A stretch of DNA of 64,000 nt from JBHEBG01 sp046557915 (GTDB lineage: Bacteria; Bacteroidota; Bacteroidia; Flavobacteriales; Flavobacteriaceae), in NCBI RefSeq assembly GCF_046557915.1, contig NZ_JBHEBG010000001.1, forward strand, positions 62,001 through 126,000, given 5' to 3'. The notes under the pieces were generated by a model. It did not search any database, was not told the DNA's origin, and worked only from the letters and a program-made list of their open reading frames with translations. The position numbers and the translations under genes are program-made. Below are positions 7,997-17,193 of this stretch, one piece after another (the first letter of the stretch is position 1; the number at the start of each line of letters is the position of its first letter).

Positions 7997-10486
7997 TTAT
8001 TTTTTGGCCTTGGGTTTTGCTTTTGCCTTTTTCTTTGGTGTTTTCTTTGCAATAAGTTCTTTTGCATTTTCTAGCGACACCTTGGTAGCATCCACATCTT
8101 TTGATAGTTCAACCTTGATTTTCCCCTTAATTATGGTATGCCTACCCCATCTGGCCTTCTCTATGCGTATGCCTTCTTCTGGCCAATCCTGAACAAGTTT
8201 GTCGATCTCTTTCTGTTTTTTCGTCTCGATCAATTCAACAATATCATCTTGGGAAAGATTGTCAAAATCGTATTTTTTGTTCACGTTGATGAATATGCCG
8301 TTCCATTTAATGAAAGGTCCAAACCTACCTACGCCTTTGCTAACATCCTTACCCTCATAATTACTGATGGGGGCATCTGCCCGTTGTTTCTCCTTAATAA
8401 GTTCTATGGCCCTATCCAAATCTATATCCATGGCGCTGTCTCCTTTACCCATGGAGACAAACTTTTTACCAAATCTTACATAGGGTCCAAAACGTCCTAC
8501 ATTGGCCTCTATTTCTTCGCCCTCATAAACACCTAGTTTTCGGGGAAGTTTAAAAAGATCCATAGCCTCCTCAAAAGTGATGGTGTTTAAAGACTGATCG
8601 GGTAACAGGCTTGCAAAGAGCGGTTTTTCCTCTTCTTCTACTGTACCCACTTGTACCATGGGGCCAAATCTTCCCAAACGCACCGCTACCTGTCTGCCTG
8701 TTTTGGGATCGCTTCCAAGTACACGTTCGCCACTGGCCCTAACGGCATTCTCTTCCACATCTACAACTGTAGGATGAAATTCTTTATAGAAGTCCTTCAT
8801 CATTTTTTGCCAGTCCTCATCGCCAGCAGCAATTTCATCAAAATCTCCCTCTACTTTGGCCGTAAAATTATAATCGAGAATGTTGGCAAAATGACTCACC
8901 AAAAAGTCGTTTACAATCATACCTATATCTGTAGGTACAAGTTTTCCTTTGTCGGAACCTACCATTTCCGTTAAATTCTTTTCAGATACTTCGTTGGATT
9001 GTAGTAGCAGTTGCACATATTTTCTTTGCGACCCTTCTACCGTTCCTTTTTCTATATACCCCCTATTCTGTATCGTGGAGATGGTAGGGGCATATGTAGA
9101 TGGTCTTCCTATACCGAGCTCTTCCAATTTCTTTACCAAGGATGCTTCCGTATATCTATAAGGTGGTCTTGAGAAACGTTCTGTGGCGGTAATAAAGTTA
9201 TTATGGAGTGTATCGTTCATTTTCATGGCCGGAAGTCTTCCTTCCTCCTCTTCCACAGAATCTTCCTCATCCTTACCTTCCATGTATACTTTAAGGAAAC
9301 CATCAAATTTTATAACTTCTCCATTGGCACTAAACGCTTCGCCATGGGTGTTCGCTTTTATCTTTACGTTGGTACGTTCCAATTCGGCATCACTCATTTG
9401 TGAGGCCAGCGTACGTTTCCATATTAATTCATACAATTTGGACTGGTCGCGTTCCAAGGATGGTGACTGCCTTTTCATATCGGTAGGACGTACCGCCTCA
9501 TGGGCCTCCTGTGCCCCCTTGGCCTTTCCTTTAAAATTTCTGACTTTACTATAGGAGTCCCCATAATTTTCAATTATAGCTTCTTTTGCCGCATTTAAGG
9601 CCTCCGGAGATAGGTTAACACTATCGGTCCTCATATAGGTAATCAATCCGGCCTCATATAACCGTTGGGCAACTTGCATGGTTCTGCCCACTGAAAAATA
9701 AAGTTTTCTTGAAGCTTCTTGCTGTAGCGTAGAAGTTGTGAACGGTGCGGCGGGAGATTTTTTGGCCGGTTTTTTATCCAGGGCCGCAACGGAAAAATTG
9801 GCTCCGATATTCTTCTTCAGGAACTCTTCGGCCTCATGCTTCTGCGAAAATGTTTTATTCAATTTTGCCGAGAAAACTGCGCCATTGGCGGTCTTAAACT
9901 GTGCAACCACCCTATAGGATGCTTCGGGTTTAAAAACGTCAATATCGCGTTCTCTTTCTACTATTAACCGCACTGCTACGGATTGTACCCTACCTGCAGA
10001 CAATCCGGGTTTTATCTTTTTCCATAGTACAGGAGACAGCTCATAGCCCACCAGCCTATCCAATACCCTTCTTGCTTGTTGTGCATTTACAAGATTGTAA
10101 TTGATATCCCTAGGGTTTTCAATGGCGTGTTGAACTGCAGATTTAGTAATTGAATTAAATACGATGCGCTTGGTCTTGTCCTTATCCAATTTTAACTCTT
10201 CCACCAAATGCCAAGAAATAGCCTCCCCTTCTCTATCCTCATCACTTGCCAGCCATATAGTTTCTGCCTTGGCGGCCAAATCCCTCAGTTTTTTAACAAG
10301 AGCTTTTTTCTCTTTATCAACAATATATTTTGGCTTAAAATCATTCTCTACGTCTACGCCCAATTCTTTGGAAGGAAGGTCTGCTATGTGCCCAAAACTG
10401 GACTCTACCTTGTAATCCTTACCTAAAAATTTCTCTATCGTTTTTGCTTTTGCAGGAGACTCTACAATTACTAAATTCTTTGCCAT
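7997..10486 (-). CDS. topA: DNA topoisomerase I (type IA)
   Basis: An 829-residue type IA topoisomerase that relaxes negatively supercoiled DNA. The Toprim domain starts at MAKNLVIVESPAKAKTIE, with the acidic motif SDEDREGEAISWHL near residue 105. The catalytic tyrosine lies in GLITYMRTDSVNLS. The C-terminus has three repeats built on (L/V)GRFGP instead of Cys4 zinc fingers, then a Lys-rich tail. The open frame extends to a GTG at 10507, but that codon overlaps a TACTTTTG -7 box, so I start at the ATG at 10486, which also matches usual topA N-termini. Housekeeping gene, no defects. Confidence 0.95.
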   Translation of the reverse strand: MAKNLVIVESPAKAKTIEKFLGKDYKVESSFGHIADLPSKELGVDVENDFKPKYIVDKEKKALVKKLRDLAAKAETIWLASDEDREGEAISWHLVEELKLDKDKTKRIVFNSITKSAVQHAIENPRDINYNLVNAQQARRVLDRLVGYELSPVLWKKIKPGLSAGRVQSVAVRLIVERERDIDVFKPEASYRVVAQFKTANGAVFSAKLNKTFSQKHEAEEFLKKNIGANFSVAALDKKPAKKSPAAPFTTSTLQQEASRKLYFSVGRTMQVAQRLYEAGLITYMRTDSVNLSPEALNAAKEAIIENYGDSYSKVRNFKGKAKGAQEAHEAVRPTDMKRQSPSLERDQSKLYELIWKRTLASQMSDAELERTNVKIKANTHGEAFSANGEVIKFDGFLKVYMEGKDEEDSVEEEEGRLPAMKMNDTLHNNFITATERFSRPPYRYTEASLVKKLEELGIGRPSTYAPTISTIQNRGYIEKGTVEGSQRKYVQLLLQSNEVSEKNLTEMVGSDKGKLVPTDIGMIVNDFLVSHFANILDYNFTAKVEGDFDEIAAGDEDWQKMMKDFYKEFHPTVVDVEENAVRASGERVLGSDPKTGRQVAVRLGRFGPMVQVGTVEEEEKPLFASLLPDQSLNTITFEEAMDLFKLPRKLGVYEGEEIEANVGRFGPYVRFGKKFVSMGKGDSAMDIDLDRAIELIKEKQRADAPISNYEGKDVSKGVGRFGPFIKWNGIFINVNKKYDFDNLSQDDIVELIETKKQKEIDKLVQDWPEEGIRIEKARWGRHTIIKGKIKVELSKDVDATKVSLENAKELIAKKTPKKKAKAKPKAKK

Positions 10487-10506
10487 CAATGAATTCTTTA
10501 AGGTCA

Positions 10507-10514
10507 CAAAAGTA
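10507..10514 (-). promoter_or_regulatory. -7 element of topA promoter
   Basis: TACTTTTG on the minus strand matches the flavobacterial -7 consensus TAnnTTTG and ends 20 bp before the topA ATG. No good -33 TTG at the standard distance was found, so this rests on the -7 box alone. Confidence 0.45.
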
Positions 10515-10555
10515 TGTCAATTTTTTTATTTAACATTTTATGATTGTGTTATCAA

Positions 10556-10587
10556 TAAAAAAAACGCCCGTGTATAGCGGACGTTTT
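10556..10587 (-). terminator. Intrinsic terminator after the LVIVD lipoprotein gene
   Basis: An inverted repeat AAAACGcCCG / CGGaCGTTTT with a 7-nt loop, followed on the minus strand by eight T residues, lies just after the stop of the LVIVD-repeat gene and before topA. Confidence 0.85.
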
Positions 10588-10606
10588 AATCTATTTAAGG
10601 TGTAAA

Positions 10607-11848
10607 TTAATCCAATGGTAGCGTACTGATTAACTGGATTGAACTGTCCAAATATTTATATTGATACAAGACCTCGTCCCCAACCATCAAAAGATTCTCC
10701 TCCATGGGGATTACATCAAAAGTTACTATATCTTCAAAATGATTAAGTGATGTTAGGTTTTCAATATCGGTTTTATCATAAACCTTTAGTCCGGAGGCTC
10801 CATCGCATACAAAAAGCTTTTCGTCTTTTATACCTAAGCCGTAGGGTTCGTCCATAGGGTAGGTCTCTGCCAGAACCGGATTGGTAATCTCCGAAATGTC
10901 TACAATGAACAAGCCACTTTCGGTAGCTCCACAATTATTGCCCCCACGAAGGGTAACATAGGCATAGTCCCCATCTACCACAACAGGGTCGCAAGCAGTA
11001 CCGTGTTGAAATTCCGAAACAAAAGTAGGCGTGGCCGGAGAGGAGATATCATAGATATACATTCCCCGCATACTTCCTAAAAATAGATGTTGCCCTCTAT
11101 TAAAGATAGTCTCTATATCAAAACCTGCATAAACGTCTTCCAAATCTTCCGGGTTCTCCAAATCTTGGATATTGAATACGTTGATGTTATGGCTATCCAC
11201 GGCATACAGAAAATCATCAACGATCTTAAATCTGGCCAAGGATCCGCCTTGACCTACTGCGTTGTCACCAGCAGCTTCGGCCAGTGCAAAATCAATGGTA
11301 TTGAAACGTTCATCAAATTCGCTTATCAATCTACGTTCGGTGGTGGTTTCCCACCCAACAATGATCTCGTTTTGATGATCTATCTCCCCATATTCAAAAA
11401 AATCGGCGTCAAACGGAAAAAATACGTTGTTTCTAAGCACATTTTCCAACCTATTTACTACACTAATATTGGAAATGTCGGAAATGTCGAGCACTACAAG
11501 GTCCATAAGACTATCCGCATAGAGATAATCGTCTTTGACGGAGATATCCACATTCCCGGCAATTTTGATAAAGGATATTTTCTTGGGGGATTCCGGATTG
11601 CTGTTATCAATAACATGCACTCCCTTAGCCTTGTCGTTTACAAAAACATAATCTTTATAGGCATATATCTTCCCAGATAGGTCAATAGGTCGTGGGGCAA
11701 TTATGTCCACGCCATCTTTAAATTCGGTGATGCTAATCTTTAATGGTCTTGCCACTAAATAATCTGCATACTTACCATCATCATTGTCATCGCAAGAAAT
11801 AATCATAAGAAAAGCGATGAACAACAGGCATACTTTGTTCTTTTTCAT
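10607..11848 (-). CDS. LVIVD-repeat lipoprotein
   Basis: A 413-residue predicted lipoprotein (lipobox MIISC, Cys19) followed by a DDNDD stretch, a pattern common on exported Bacteroidota lipoproteins. The mature part consists of repeated blade-like units of about 40-45 residues containing (V/L)hVIDhSN/SxPxxPxxh: VHVIDNSNPESPKK, LVVLDISDISNIS, INVFNIQDLENPED, MYIYDISSPATPTF, LFIVDISEITNPVL and LKVYDKTDIENLT. This is the LVIVD repeat, expected to fold as a beta-propeller. The binding partner is unknown. It is transcribed alone, with its own terminator before topA. Confidence 0.85.
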   Translation of the reverse strand: MKKNKVCLLFIAFLMIISCDDNDDGKYADYLVARPLKISITEFKDGVDIIAPRPIDLSGKIYAYKDYVFVNDKAKGVHVIDNSNPESPKKISFIKIAGNVDISVKDDYLYADSLMDLVVLDISDISNISVVNRLENVLRNNVFFPFDADFFEYGEIDHQNEIIVGWETTTERRLISEFDERFNTIDFALAEAAGDNAVGQGGSLARFKIVDDFLYAVDSHNINVFNIQDLENPEDLEDVYAGFDIETIFNRGQHLFLGSMRGMYIYDISSPATPTFVSEFQHGTACDPVVVDGDYAYVTLRGGNNCGATESGLFIVDISEITNPVLAETYPMDEPYGLGIKDEKLFVCDGASGLKVYDKTDIENLTSLNHFEDIVTFDVIPMEENLLMVGDEVLYQYKYLDSSIQLISTLPLD

Positions 11849-11935
11849 ATTGTTTGTTTAATGGTGTTGTTATCCTGTAGATGTAAACCTTTGGTCCTAG
11901 TTGCGCTGATTTTTGCTAAATATTTAACTGTCATA

Positions 11936-11967
11936 TTGTCACTAAAATGAATTTAGTACTATCTTTG
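11936..11967 (+). promoter_or_regulatory. miaB promoter
   Basis: TTG at 11936-11938 and TATCTTTG at 11960-11967, spaced by 21 bp, fit the flavobacterial TTG-N17-23-TAnnTTTG promoter. The miaB start codon follows 35 bp downstream. Confidence 0.7.
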
Positions 11968-12002
11968 CAGACCCATATAAGGGTTAAGTCAATTCATAAT
12001 AA

Positions 12003-13448
12003 ATGGAGAAGATCATAGACGAGGCAATTCAGGGAAATACCCTTTCTATAGAAGATAGCAAGCAAAATACCCGCAAATTGTATATTGAAAGTTATGGTTG
12101 CCAAATGAATTTTTCGGACAGCGAAATTGTAGCTGCTATTTTGGCGAAGGAAGGATTTAATACCACTCAAAATTTAGAAGATGCGGACTTGGTATTGGTA
12201 AATACCTGTTCTATCCGTGAAAAAGCGGAGCTTACGGTTCGCAAACGTTTGGAAAAATTCAATGCTGTTAAAAAATCGCGCCCAAATCTAAAAGTAGGGG
12301 TCTTGGGGTGTATGGCGGAACGGTTGAAAAGTAAATTTTTGGAAGAGGAAAAAATTGTGGACCTGGTGGTTGGCCCGGATGCCTACAAAGATCTTCCCAA
12401 CCTTATCCAAGAGATAGACGAAGGAAGAAATGCCGTTAATGTTATCCTTTCCAAAGACGAGACCTATGGCGATGTAGCACCTGTACGCTTAAATTCGAAC
12501 GGAGTAACCGCCTTTGTTTCCATTACACGGGGATGCGACAATATGTGTACGTTCTGTGTGGTTCCTTTTACCAGGGGAAGGGAAAGAAGCAGGGATGCGC
12601 AATCTATCATTGCCGAAGTAAACGACCTTTGGTCCAAAGGTTTTAAAGAAGTAACCCTATTAGGACAGAACGTTGATAGTTATCTCTGGTTTGGAGGCGG
12701 CTTGAAGAAAGATTTTGACAAGGCATCGGAAATGCAAAAAGCAACTTCCATAAATTTTGCCAAACTCTTGGAAATGGTGGCCAAGGCCCAGCCTAAGATG
12801 CGGATCCGTTTTTCTACATCCAATCCTCAGGATATGACCTTGGACGTTATAGAAACCATGGCCAAGTATGAAAATATCTGCAACTATATACATCTGCCTG
12901 TGCAGAGCGGAAGCAACAGAATTCTGAAAGAAATGAACCGCCTGCATACCCGTGAGGAATATTTTCAATTGATTAAAGATATACGAAGCATTATCCCAGA
13001 TTGCGCTATTTCTCAGGACATGATTTCTGGCTTTCCAACGGAAACGGAAGAAGATCATAAGGACACATTGTCTTTAATGGAATTTGTGAAATACGATTTT
13101 GGTTTTATGTTCGCCTATTCCGAAAGGCCAGGTACTTTGGCAGCGCGTAAGTTGAAAGACGACGTGCCTGATGAAATTAAAAAAAGGAGACTGACCGAAA
13201 TTATAAATTTGCAACGAGGGCATGGATTGTACCGTACGCAGCAACATGTTGGCAAAGTAGTAGAGGTTTTAATTGAAGGAACCTCCAAAAAATCTGACCA
13301 ACATTGGATGGGCCGTAACTCCCAAAACACGGTTGTGGTGTTCCCAAAAGAGTATTATAAGGTCGGGGAGTTTGTAAACGTAAAAATAGAGGATTGTACT
13401 TCTGCCACACTTATTGGTAAGGCAATAGCACACAGCAAAAATAATTAA
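12003..13448 (+). CDS. miaB: tRNA-2-methylthio-N6-dimethylallyladenosine synthase MiaB
   Basis: A 481-residue radical-SAM methylthiotransferase that adds the 2-methylthio group to i6A37 of tRNAs reading codons that start with U. The N-terminal domain binds an auxiliary 4Fe-4S cluster through Cys33 (YGCQMNFSDSE), Cys69 (NTCSIRE) and Cys103 (LGCMAERL). The radical-SAM cluster ligands are Cys178, Cys182 and Cys185 (RGCDNMCTFC). A C-terminal TRAM domain follows (about residues 415-475, VGKVVEVLIEG...). It has a well-matched promoter and is followed after 97 bp by the sigma-54 regulator on the same strand. Length and motifs agree with the family, so the call is firm. Confidence 0.96.
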   Translation: MEKIIDEAIQGNTLSIEDSKQNTRKLYIESYGCQMNFSDSEIVAAILAKEGFNTTQNLEDADLVLVNTCSIREKAELTVRKRLEKFNAVKKSRPNLKVGVLGCMAERLKSKFLEEEKIVDLVVGPDAYKDLPNLIQEIDEGRNAVNVILSKDETYGDVAPVRLNSNGVTAFVSITRGCDNMCTFCVVPFTRGRERSRDAQSIIAEVNDLWSKGFKEVTLLGQNVDSYLWFGGGLKKDFDKASEMQKATSINFAKLLEMVAKAQPKMRIRFSTSNPQDMTLDVIETMAKYENICNYIHLPVQSGSNRILKEMNRLHTREEYFQLIKDIRSIIPDCAISQDMISGFPTETEEDHKDTLSLMEFVKYDFGFMFAYSERPGTLAARKLKDDVPDEIKKRRLTEIINLQRGHGLYRTQQHVGKVVEVLIEGTSKKSDQHWMGRNSQNTVVVFPKEYYKVGEFVNVKIEDCTSATLIGKAIAHSKNN

Positions 13449-13545
13449 CAACGGTTCCCTTGCGGAATCCAATAAATACGATGATGTCCTTAACTGTTCC
13501 ATTTAAACACCAACCAAGGGCATAACACATAGGAATATCTTTAAT

Positions 13546-14820
13546 ATGGAAACGATACAGGCAATAAAACAACGTTTTGAAATCATCGGCAGCGATGTAA
13601 AACTGAACCGTGCCATAGAAAAGGCCATACAGGTTGCACCTACGGATATTTCTGTTCTGGTTACTGGTGAGAGTGGGGTTGGTAAGGAGTCTATCCCTAA
13701 AATTATCCATTCCCTTTCGCATAGAAAGCATGCCAAATATATTGCTGTAAACTGCGGTGCCATTCCGGAAGGAACCATAGATAGTGAGCTTTTTGGGCAT
13801 GAGAAAGGTGCCTTTACAGGGGCCACATCTACCCGTAGTGGTTATTTTGAAGTAGCAGACGGAGGTACCATTTTTTTGGATGAGGTGGGAGAATTGCCAT
13901 TGACCACACAGGTTAGACTGCTTCGGGTTTTGGAAAATGGCGAGTTTTTAAAAGTGGGCTCATCCCAAGTACAGAAAACCAACGTTCGGATTGTTGCCGC
14001 AACGAATATCAATATGTTCGAAGCGATTAAAAAGGAAAAATTCAGGGAAGATCTTTACTATAGGTTAAGCACTGTAGAAATAAATATTCCGGCTTTAAGG
14101 GAAAGACAGGGCGACATCCATTTGTTATTCAGAAAATTTGCTTCAGATTTCGGACAGAAGTATAAAATGCCTACGATTCGGTTAGAAGACAATGCCGTTC
14201 AGTTATTGTTAAAGTATCGCTGGCCCGGTAACATACGTCAACTTAGGAATATTGCTGAACAAATATCCGTATTGGAGGAAAAAAGGCTCATTTCTTTGAC
14301 TACCCTTAACGGTTACCTTCCCAATTCTGGAGAATCCAATCTGCCTGCTGTTATTGGCAGTGAAAAGAAGGGGGCCGATTTCAGTAACGAGCGTGAAATT
14401 TTGTACAAGGTGCTTTTTGATATGAAGGGCGATTTAAACGACCTCAAAAAACTTACGCTAGAACTGCTTAAAAACAAGGATACTGAAAAGGTACAAGAGG
14501 AAAATGAGAACCTTATCCGAAAAATTTACGGTGAAAACGGAGAAGGAACCCCAAGGGAAGAAGAAACCACCAAATCGGTAGAAGTACTTCAGCTTCCCGA
14601 ACCTACTACAGGAAGCACCTCAGGGCCTGCCCCACGGGAAGACAAGTATCATTTCGCCGAAGAAATAGAAGAAGAAGAAACCCTATCTTTACAGCAAAGA
14701 GAGATTGAATTAATAAAAAAATCCTTGGAACGTAATCGGGGGAAACGTAAAGCCGCAGCGTCCGAACTTGGAATTTCGGAACGTACGCTCTACAGAAAGA
14801 TTAAACAATATGATCTTTAA
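13546..14820 (+). CDS. Sigma-54-dependent activator (AAA+ and Fis-type HTH, no sensor domain)
   Basis: A 424-residue bacterial enhancer-binding protein. Residues 15-240 are the AAA+ domain, with Walker A GESGVGKE at 41-48, the sigma-54 contact loop GAFTGA at 88-93 and Walker B FLDE at 110-113. An intact GAFTGA means it should open sigma-54 promoters. There is no receiver, GAF or PAS domain in front, only about 14 residues. A low-complexity acidic linker rich in Glu (about 300-385) leads to a Fis-type helix-turn-helix at the end (KAAASELGISERTLYRKIKQY). It is followed 32 bp later by lptE; in Bacteroidota this neighbour pair recurs. Its signal and targets are not evident. Confidence 0.9.
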   Translation: METIQAIKQRFEIIGSDVKLNRAIEKAIQVAPTDISVLVTGESGVGKESIPKIIHSLSHRKHAKYIAVNCGAIPEGTIDSELFGHEKGAFTGATSTRSGYFEVADGGTIFLDEVGELPLTTQVRLLRVLENGEFLKVGSSQVQKTNVRIVAATNINMFEAIKKEKFREDLYYRLSTVEINIPALRERQGDIHLLFRKFASDFGQKYKMPTIRLEDNAVQLLLKYRWPGNIRQLRNIAEQISVLEEKRLISLTTLNGYLPNSGESNLPAVIGSEKKGADFSNEREILYKVLFDMKGDLNDLKKLTLELLKNKDTEKVQEENENLIRKIYGENGEGTPREEETTKSVEVLQLPEPTTGSTSGPAPREDKYHFAEEIEEEETLSLQQREIELIKKSLERNRGKRKAAASELGISERTLYRKIKQYDL

Positions 14821-14852
14821 TACCTGTAGTTTTTTACAAAGATGTAATTTGA

Positions 14853-15371
14853 ATGAAAAGAACTAGCATAATAATCTCAGTTGTATTTAGTGCCTTATTG
14901 GCATTTAGTTGTGGAGTTTACAATTTTACTGGCGGCGACGTAGGTTCAGCAACCACCTTTCAGGTAAATTACTTCCAAAACTATGCTTCCCAAAGCCCAG
15001 GTTCTACTTTTGACCCAGGGTTGGACAGGGATTTTACCTTAGCACTGCAAGATGTAATCCTTAACCAGACCAGTCTAGATTTAGTAACTTCCAACGGAGA
15101 CCTACTCTATGAGGGGGAAATTGTGGAATACAGGGTATCGCCAATGACGGCAACAGCACAGCAAACCGCAGCCCAAAACAGATTGACCATCGCAATTAAA
15201 GTCCGGTTTTTTAACAATACAAAGGAAGATGCCGATTTTGACCAGCGTTTTTCCTTCTTTTTTGATTACGACGCAACCTCTCAACTGTCCGCGGTTAGAT
15301 CAGAAGCCCACGAAGTTATATTTGAACGTTTAACACAAGATATTTTCAATGCCTCATTAGCAGATTGGTAA
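14853..15371 (+). CDS. lptE: LPS-assembly lipoprotein LptE
   Basis: A 172-residue outer-membrane lipoprotein with lipobox AFSC (Cys20) and the family-typical mature start CGVYNFTGG. LptE plugs and assists LptD, the outer-membrane LPS translocon. The short alternating strand/helix pattern and the region VILNQTSLDLV...YEGEIVEYRV agree with the Bacteroidota LptE family. It begins 32 bp after the sigma-54 activator and ends 3 bp before the next gene, so the run to secG is probably one transcript. lptC lies far away in this window, so the Lpt genes are dispersed. Confidence 0.85.
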   Translation: MKRTSIIISVVFSALLAFSCGVYNFTGGDVGSATTFQVNYFQNYASQSPGSTFDPGLDRDFTLALQDVILNQTSLDLVTSNGDLLYEGEIVEYRVSPMTATAQQTAAQNRLTIAIKVRFFNNTKEDADFDQRFSFFFDYDATSQLSAVRSEAHEVIFERLTQDIFNASLADW

Positions 15372-15374
15372 CCC

Positions 15375-16304
15375 ATGAACGTACCCGATTTTACATATCT
15401 GTTGCAACATCCGCATAAAGTGGTCTCCCCCATGCAAACCAAGCAATTGGAAGATGTACTGCAAGAATATCCGTATTTTCAGGCGGCAAGGGCAATACAA
15501 TTAAAAGGTCTTAAAAACCTGAACAGTTTTAAGTACAACAACGCGCTTAAAGTTACAGCTGCATATACGGCAGATAGAGACGTTTTATTCGATTTCATAA
15601 CCTCAAAGGAATTTCTTCAAAATACCATAGCAGATAGCATATCGGGCAAAACCCCATCTTTAAAAGACCAAGAAATAATTTCAGAAGAGGTGGTGCCAAG
15701 TGAGGCTACAGAAAAAACACTTATAGACGGATCACAAGACAACCCTTTGCCACAGACCGCTAAGGATGCCGATCAAATTTTAGACCCTTCCCTTTTTAAA
15801 TCCAAAGATCCCGAAGTGGACAAGGCCATTGCGCAAGAAAAAAAGAGGGCACAGGAAGTGTTGGCATTGGGCGAACCATTACCCTTTACCAAAAAGGAAA
15901 AATATTCCTTTGTGGAATGGTTGCAACTTACATCATCAAAATCCATAAAAAGAAAAACTACGGACCAAGAGGTAGAACCTCTTAAAGAAATACACTTTCC
16001 TTTAGAGGAAAATCCGGAAAAAAAGAAAAAGTTTGAACTCATTGATAAGTTCATTGAGAGCAATCCAAAGATTAAACCTACCGAAGACAAAACCGCCAAA
16101 GTTGACATTAGCGAATCCATTAAACTGGATAAAAATGAACTAATGACAGAGACGCTGGCAAAGGTATATCTAGAACAGAAAAAGTATAAAAAAGCTATAC
16201 AGGCTTATAAAATTTTAAGTTTGAAATATCCGGAAAAAAGTGGTTTCTTTGCAGACCGAATTAGGGCAGTAGAAAAAATTCAACAAGAAAATACAAATTC
16301 ATAA
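15375..16304 (+). CDS. Conserved protein with C-terminal TPR-like segment
   Basis: A 309-residue protein of unknown function commonly found between lptE and secG in this group. There is no signal peptide or membrane helix, so it is probably cytoplasmic. The first 85 residues are helical (FTYLLQHPHKVVSPMQTKQLEDVLQEYPYF), the middle is charged and Pro/Lys-rich, likely disordered, and residues 250-300 hold one tetratricopeptide-like hairpin (ETLAKVYLEQKKYKKAIQAY). Its stop overlaps the secG start, which implies translational coupling. I do not assign a function; a scaffold or chaperone for envelope assembly is only a guess from location. Confidence 0.7.
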   Translation: MNVPDFTYLLQHPHKVVSPMQTKQLEDVLQEYPYFQAARAIQLKGLKNLNSFKYNNALKVTAAYTADRDVLFDFITSKEFLQNTIADSISGKTPSLKDQEIISEEVVPSEATEKTLIDGSQDNPLPQTAKDADQILDPSLFKSKDPEVDKAIAQEKKRAQEVLALGEPLPFTKKEKYSFVEWLQLTSSKSIKRKTTDQEVEPLKEIHFPLEENPEKKKKFELIDKFIESNPKIKPTEDKTAKVDISESIKLDKNELMTETLAKVYLEQKKYKKAIQAYKILSLKYPEKSGFFADRIRAVEKIQQENTNS

Positions 16305-16654
16305 TGAGTACGTTTTCAATATTTTTGATCCTAATAATCACAGTATGCCTATTGTTGGTGCTGGTTATTATGGTACAAAATCCTAAAGGAGGAGGATTAT
16401 CTTCTTCATTTGGAGGTGGGGGCAATCAGGTCGTTGGTGGTGTTAAAAAAACAGGTGACTTTTTAGATAAGAGTACATGGACTTTGGCCACTTTGCTCAT
16501 TGTATTGATATTATTATCGAATGTGGCATTGAAAGGAAATTTTGGGGAAGCAGATTCCAAGTTGCTTCAAGGTGATGATATTGAGACAACGGTACCTGAG
16601 GAGGTACTACCAGATGAAGTTCCATCGACCAGTCCTTTGGATACCATCCAGTAA
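16304..16654 (+). CDS. secG: Protein translocase subunit SecG
   Basis: A 116-residue inner-membrane protein with two transmembrane helices (about residues 4-24 and 54-76) joined by the conserved Gly/Ser-rich SecG loop (QNPKGGGLSSSFGGGGNQVVGG). SecG is the accessory subunit of the SecYEG channel. The C-terminal 35 residues are acidic and Pro/Glu-rich, an extension usual in Bacteroidota SecG. It overlaps the preceding gene by one base and is followed by a clear terminator, so it ends the lptE transcript and is separate from groES. Confidence 0.93.
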   Translation: MSTFSIFLILIITVCLLLVLVIMVQNPKGGGLSSSFGGGGNQVVGGVKKTGDFLDKSTWTLATLLIVLILLSNVALKGNFGEADSKLLQGDDIETTVPEEVLPDEVPSTSPLDTIQ

Positions 16655-16680
16655 TTAAAAAAATAGAAATGTTCTAACAA

Positions 16681-16712
16681 AATGCCAGCCTAAATGACAA
16701 GCTGGCATTTTT
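16681..16712 (+). terminator. Intrinsic terminator after secG
   Basis: AATGCCAGC / GCTGGCATT (9 bp, 11-nt loop) followed by a T-run and TTGTTTT, 26 bp after the secG stop. Confidence 0.85.
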
Positions 16713-16799
16713 GTTTTACAAACTGTCAGTTATTTTTAAATGGCATAATTTCTGCCATCACAAACAAGAATTTTAAACTTTCAACTAAAAATTAAAAAT

Positions 16800-17078
16800 A
16801 TGGCTAAAGTTAACATCAAACCATTAGCGGATAGGGTTCTTATAGAACCCATGGCAGCCGAAACCAAAACTGCTTCCGGAATTATTATTCCGGATACCGC
16901 TAAGGAAAAACCACAAAAGGGTAAAGTAGTGGCCGTTGGCCCTGGCACCAAAGACGATAAGATTACTGTAAAGGTTGGTGATACCGTACTTTATGGTAAA
17001 TACGCAGGTACCGAGTTAAAATTTGAAGGTGCCGACTACCTAATGATGCGAGAAAGTGACATTTTAGCAATAATATAA
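16800..17078 (+). CDS. groES: Co-chaperonin GroES
   Basis: A 92-residue co-chaperonin that caps GroEL. It has the conserved N-terminus (KPLADRVLIEP), the mobile loop (AAETKTASGIIIPDTAKEKPQKG) and the C-terminal strand (DYLMMRESDILAII). groEL starts 115 bp further on, the normal pairing. No CIRCE element (TTAGCACTC-N9-GAGTGCTAA) is visible in the 145-bp upstream gap. A short inverted repeat TGGCA/TGCCA at 16741-16757 lies there instead, too weak to call an operator. Confidence 0.97.
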   Translation: MAKVNIKPLADRVLIEPMAAETKTASGIIIPDTAKEKPQKGKVVAVGPGTKDDKITVKVGDTVLYGKYAGTELKFEGADYLMMRESDILAII

Positions 17079-17193
17079 AGTCCTCGTTTGCCTCGCTGTT
17101 CGGTACGATTAATTCGGCAGGGGCCAAACCAAAACAAACTAGTATAATCAAATAAGGTTCTCTCCTAATAGGGAACTACAAACAAAACCAATT

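Noticed and set aside
16741..16757. TGGCA/TGCCA inverted repeat before groES as a heat-shock operator
   Set aside because: Only 5 bp, not CIRCE, and no conserved operator could be recognised.
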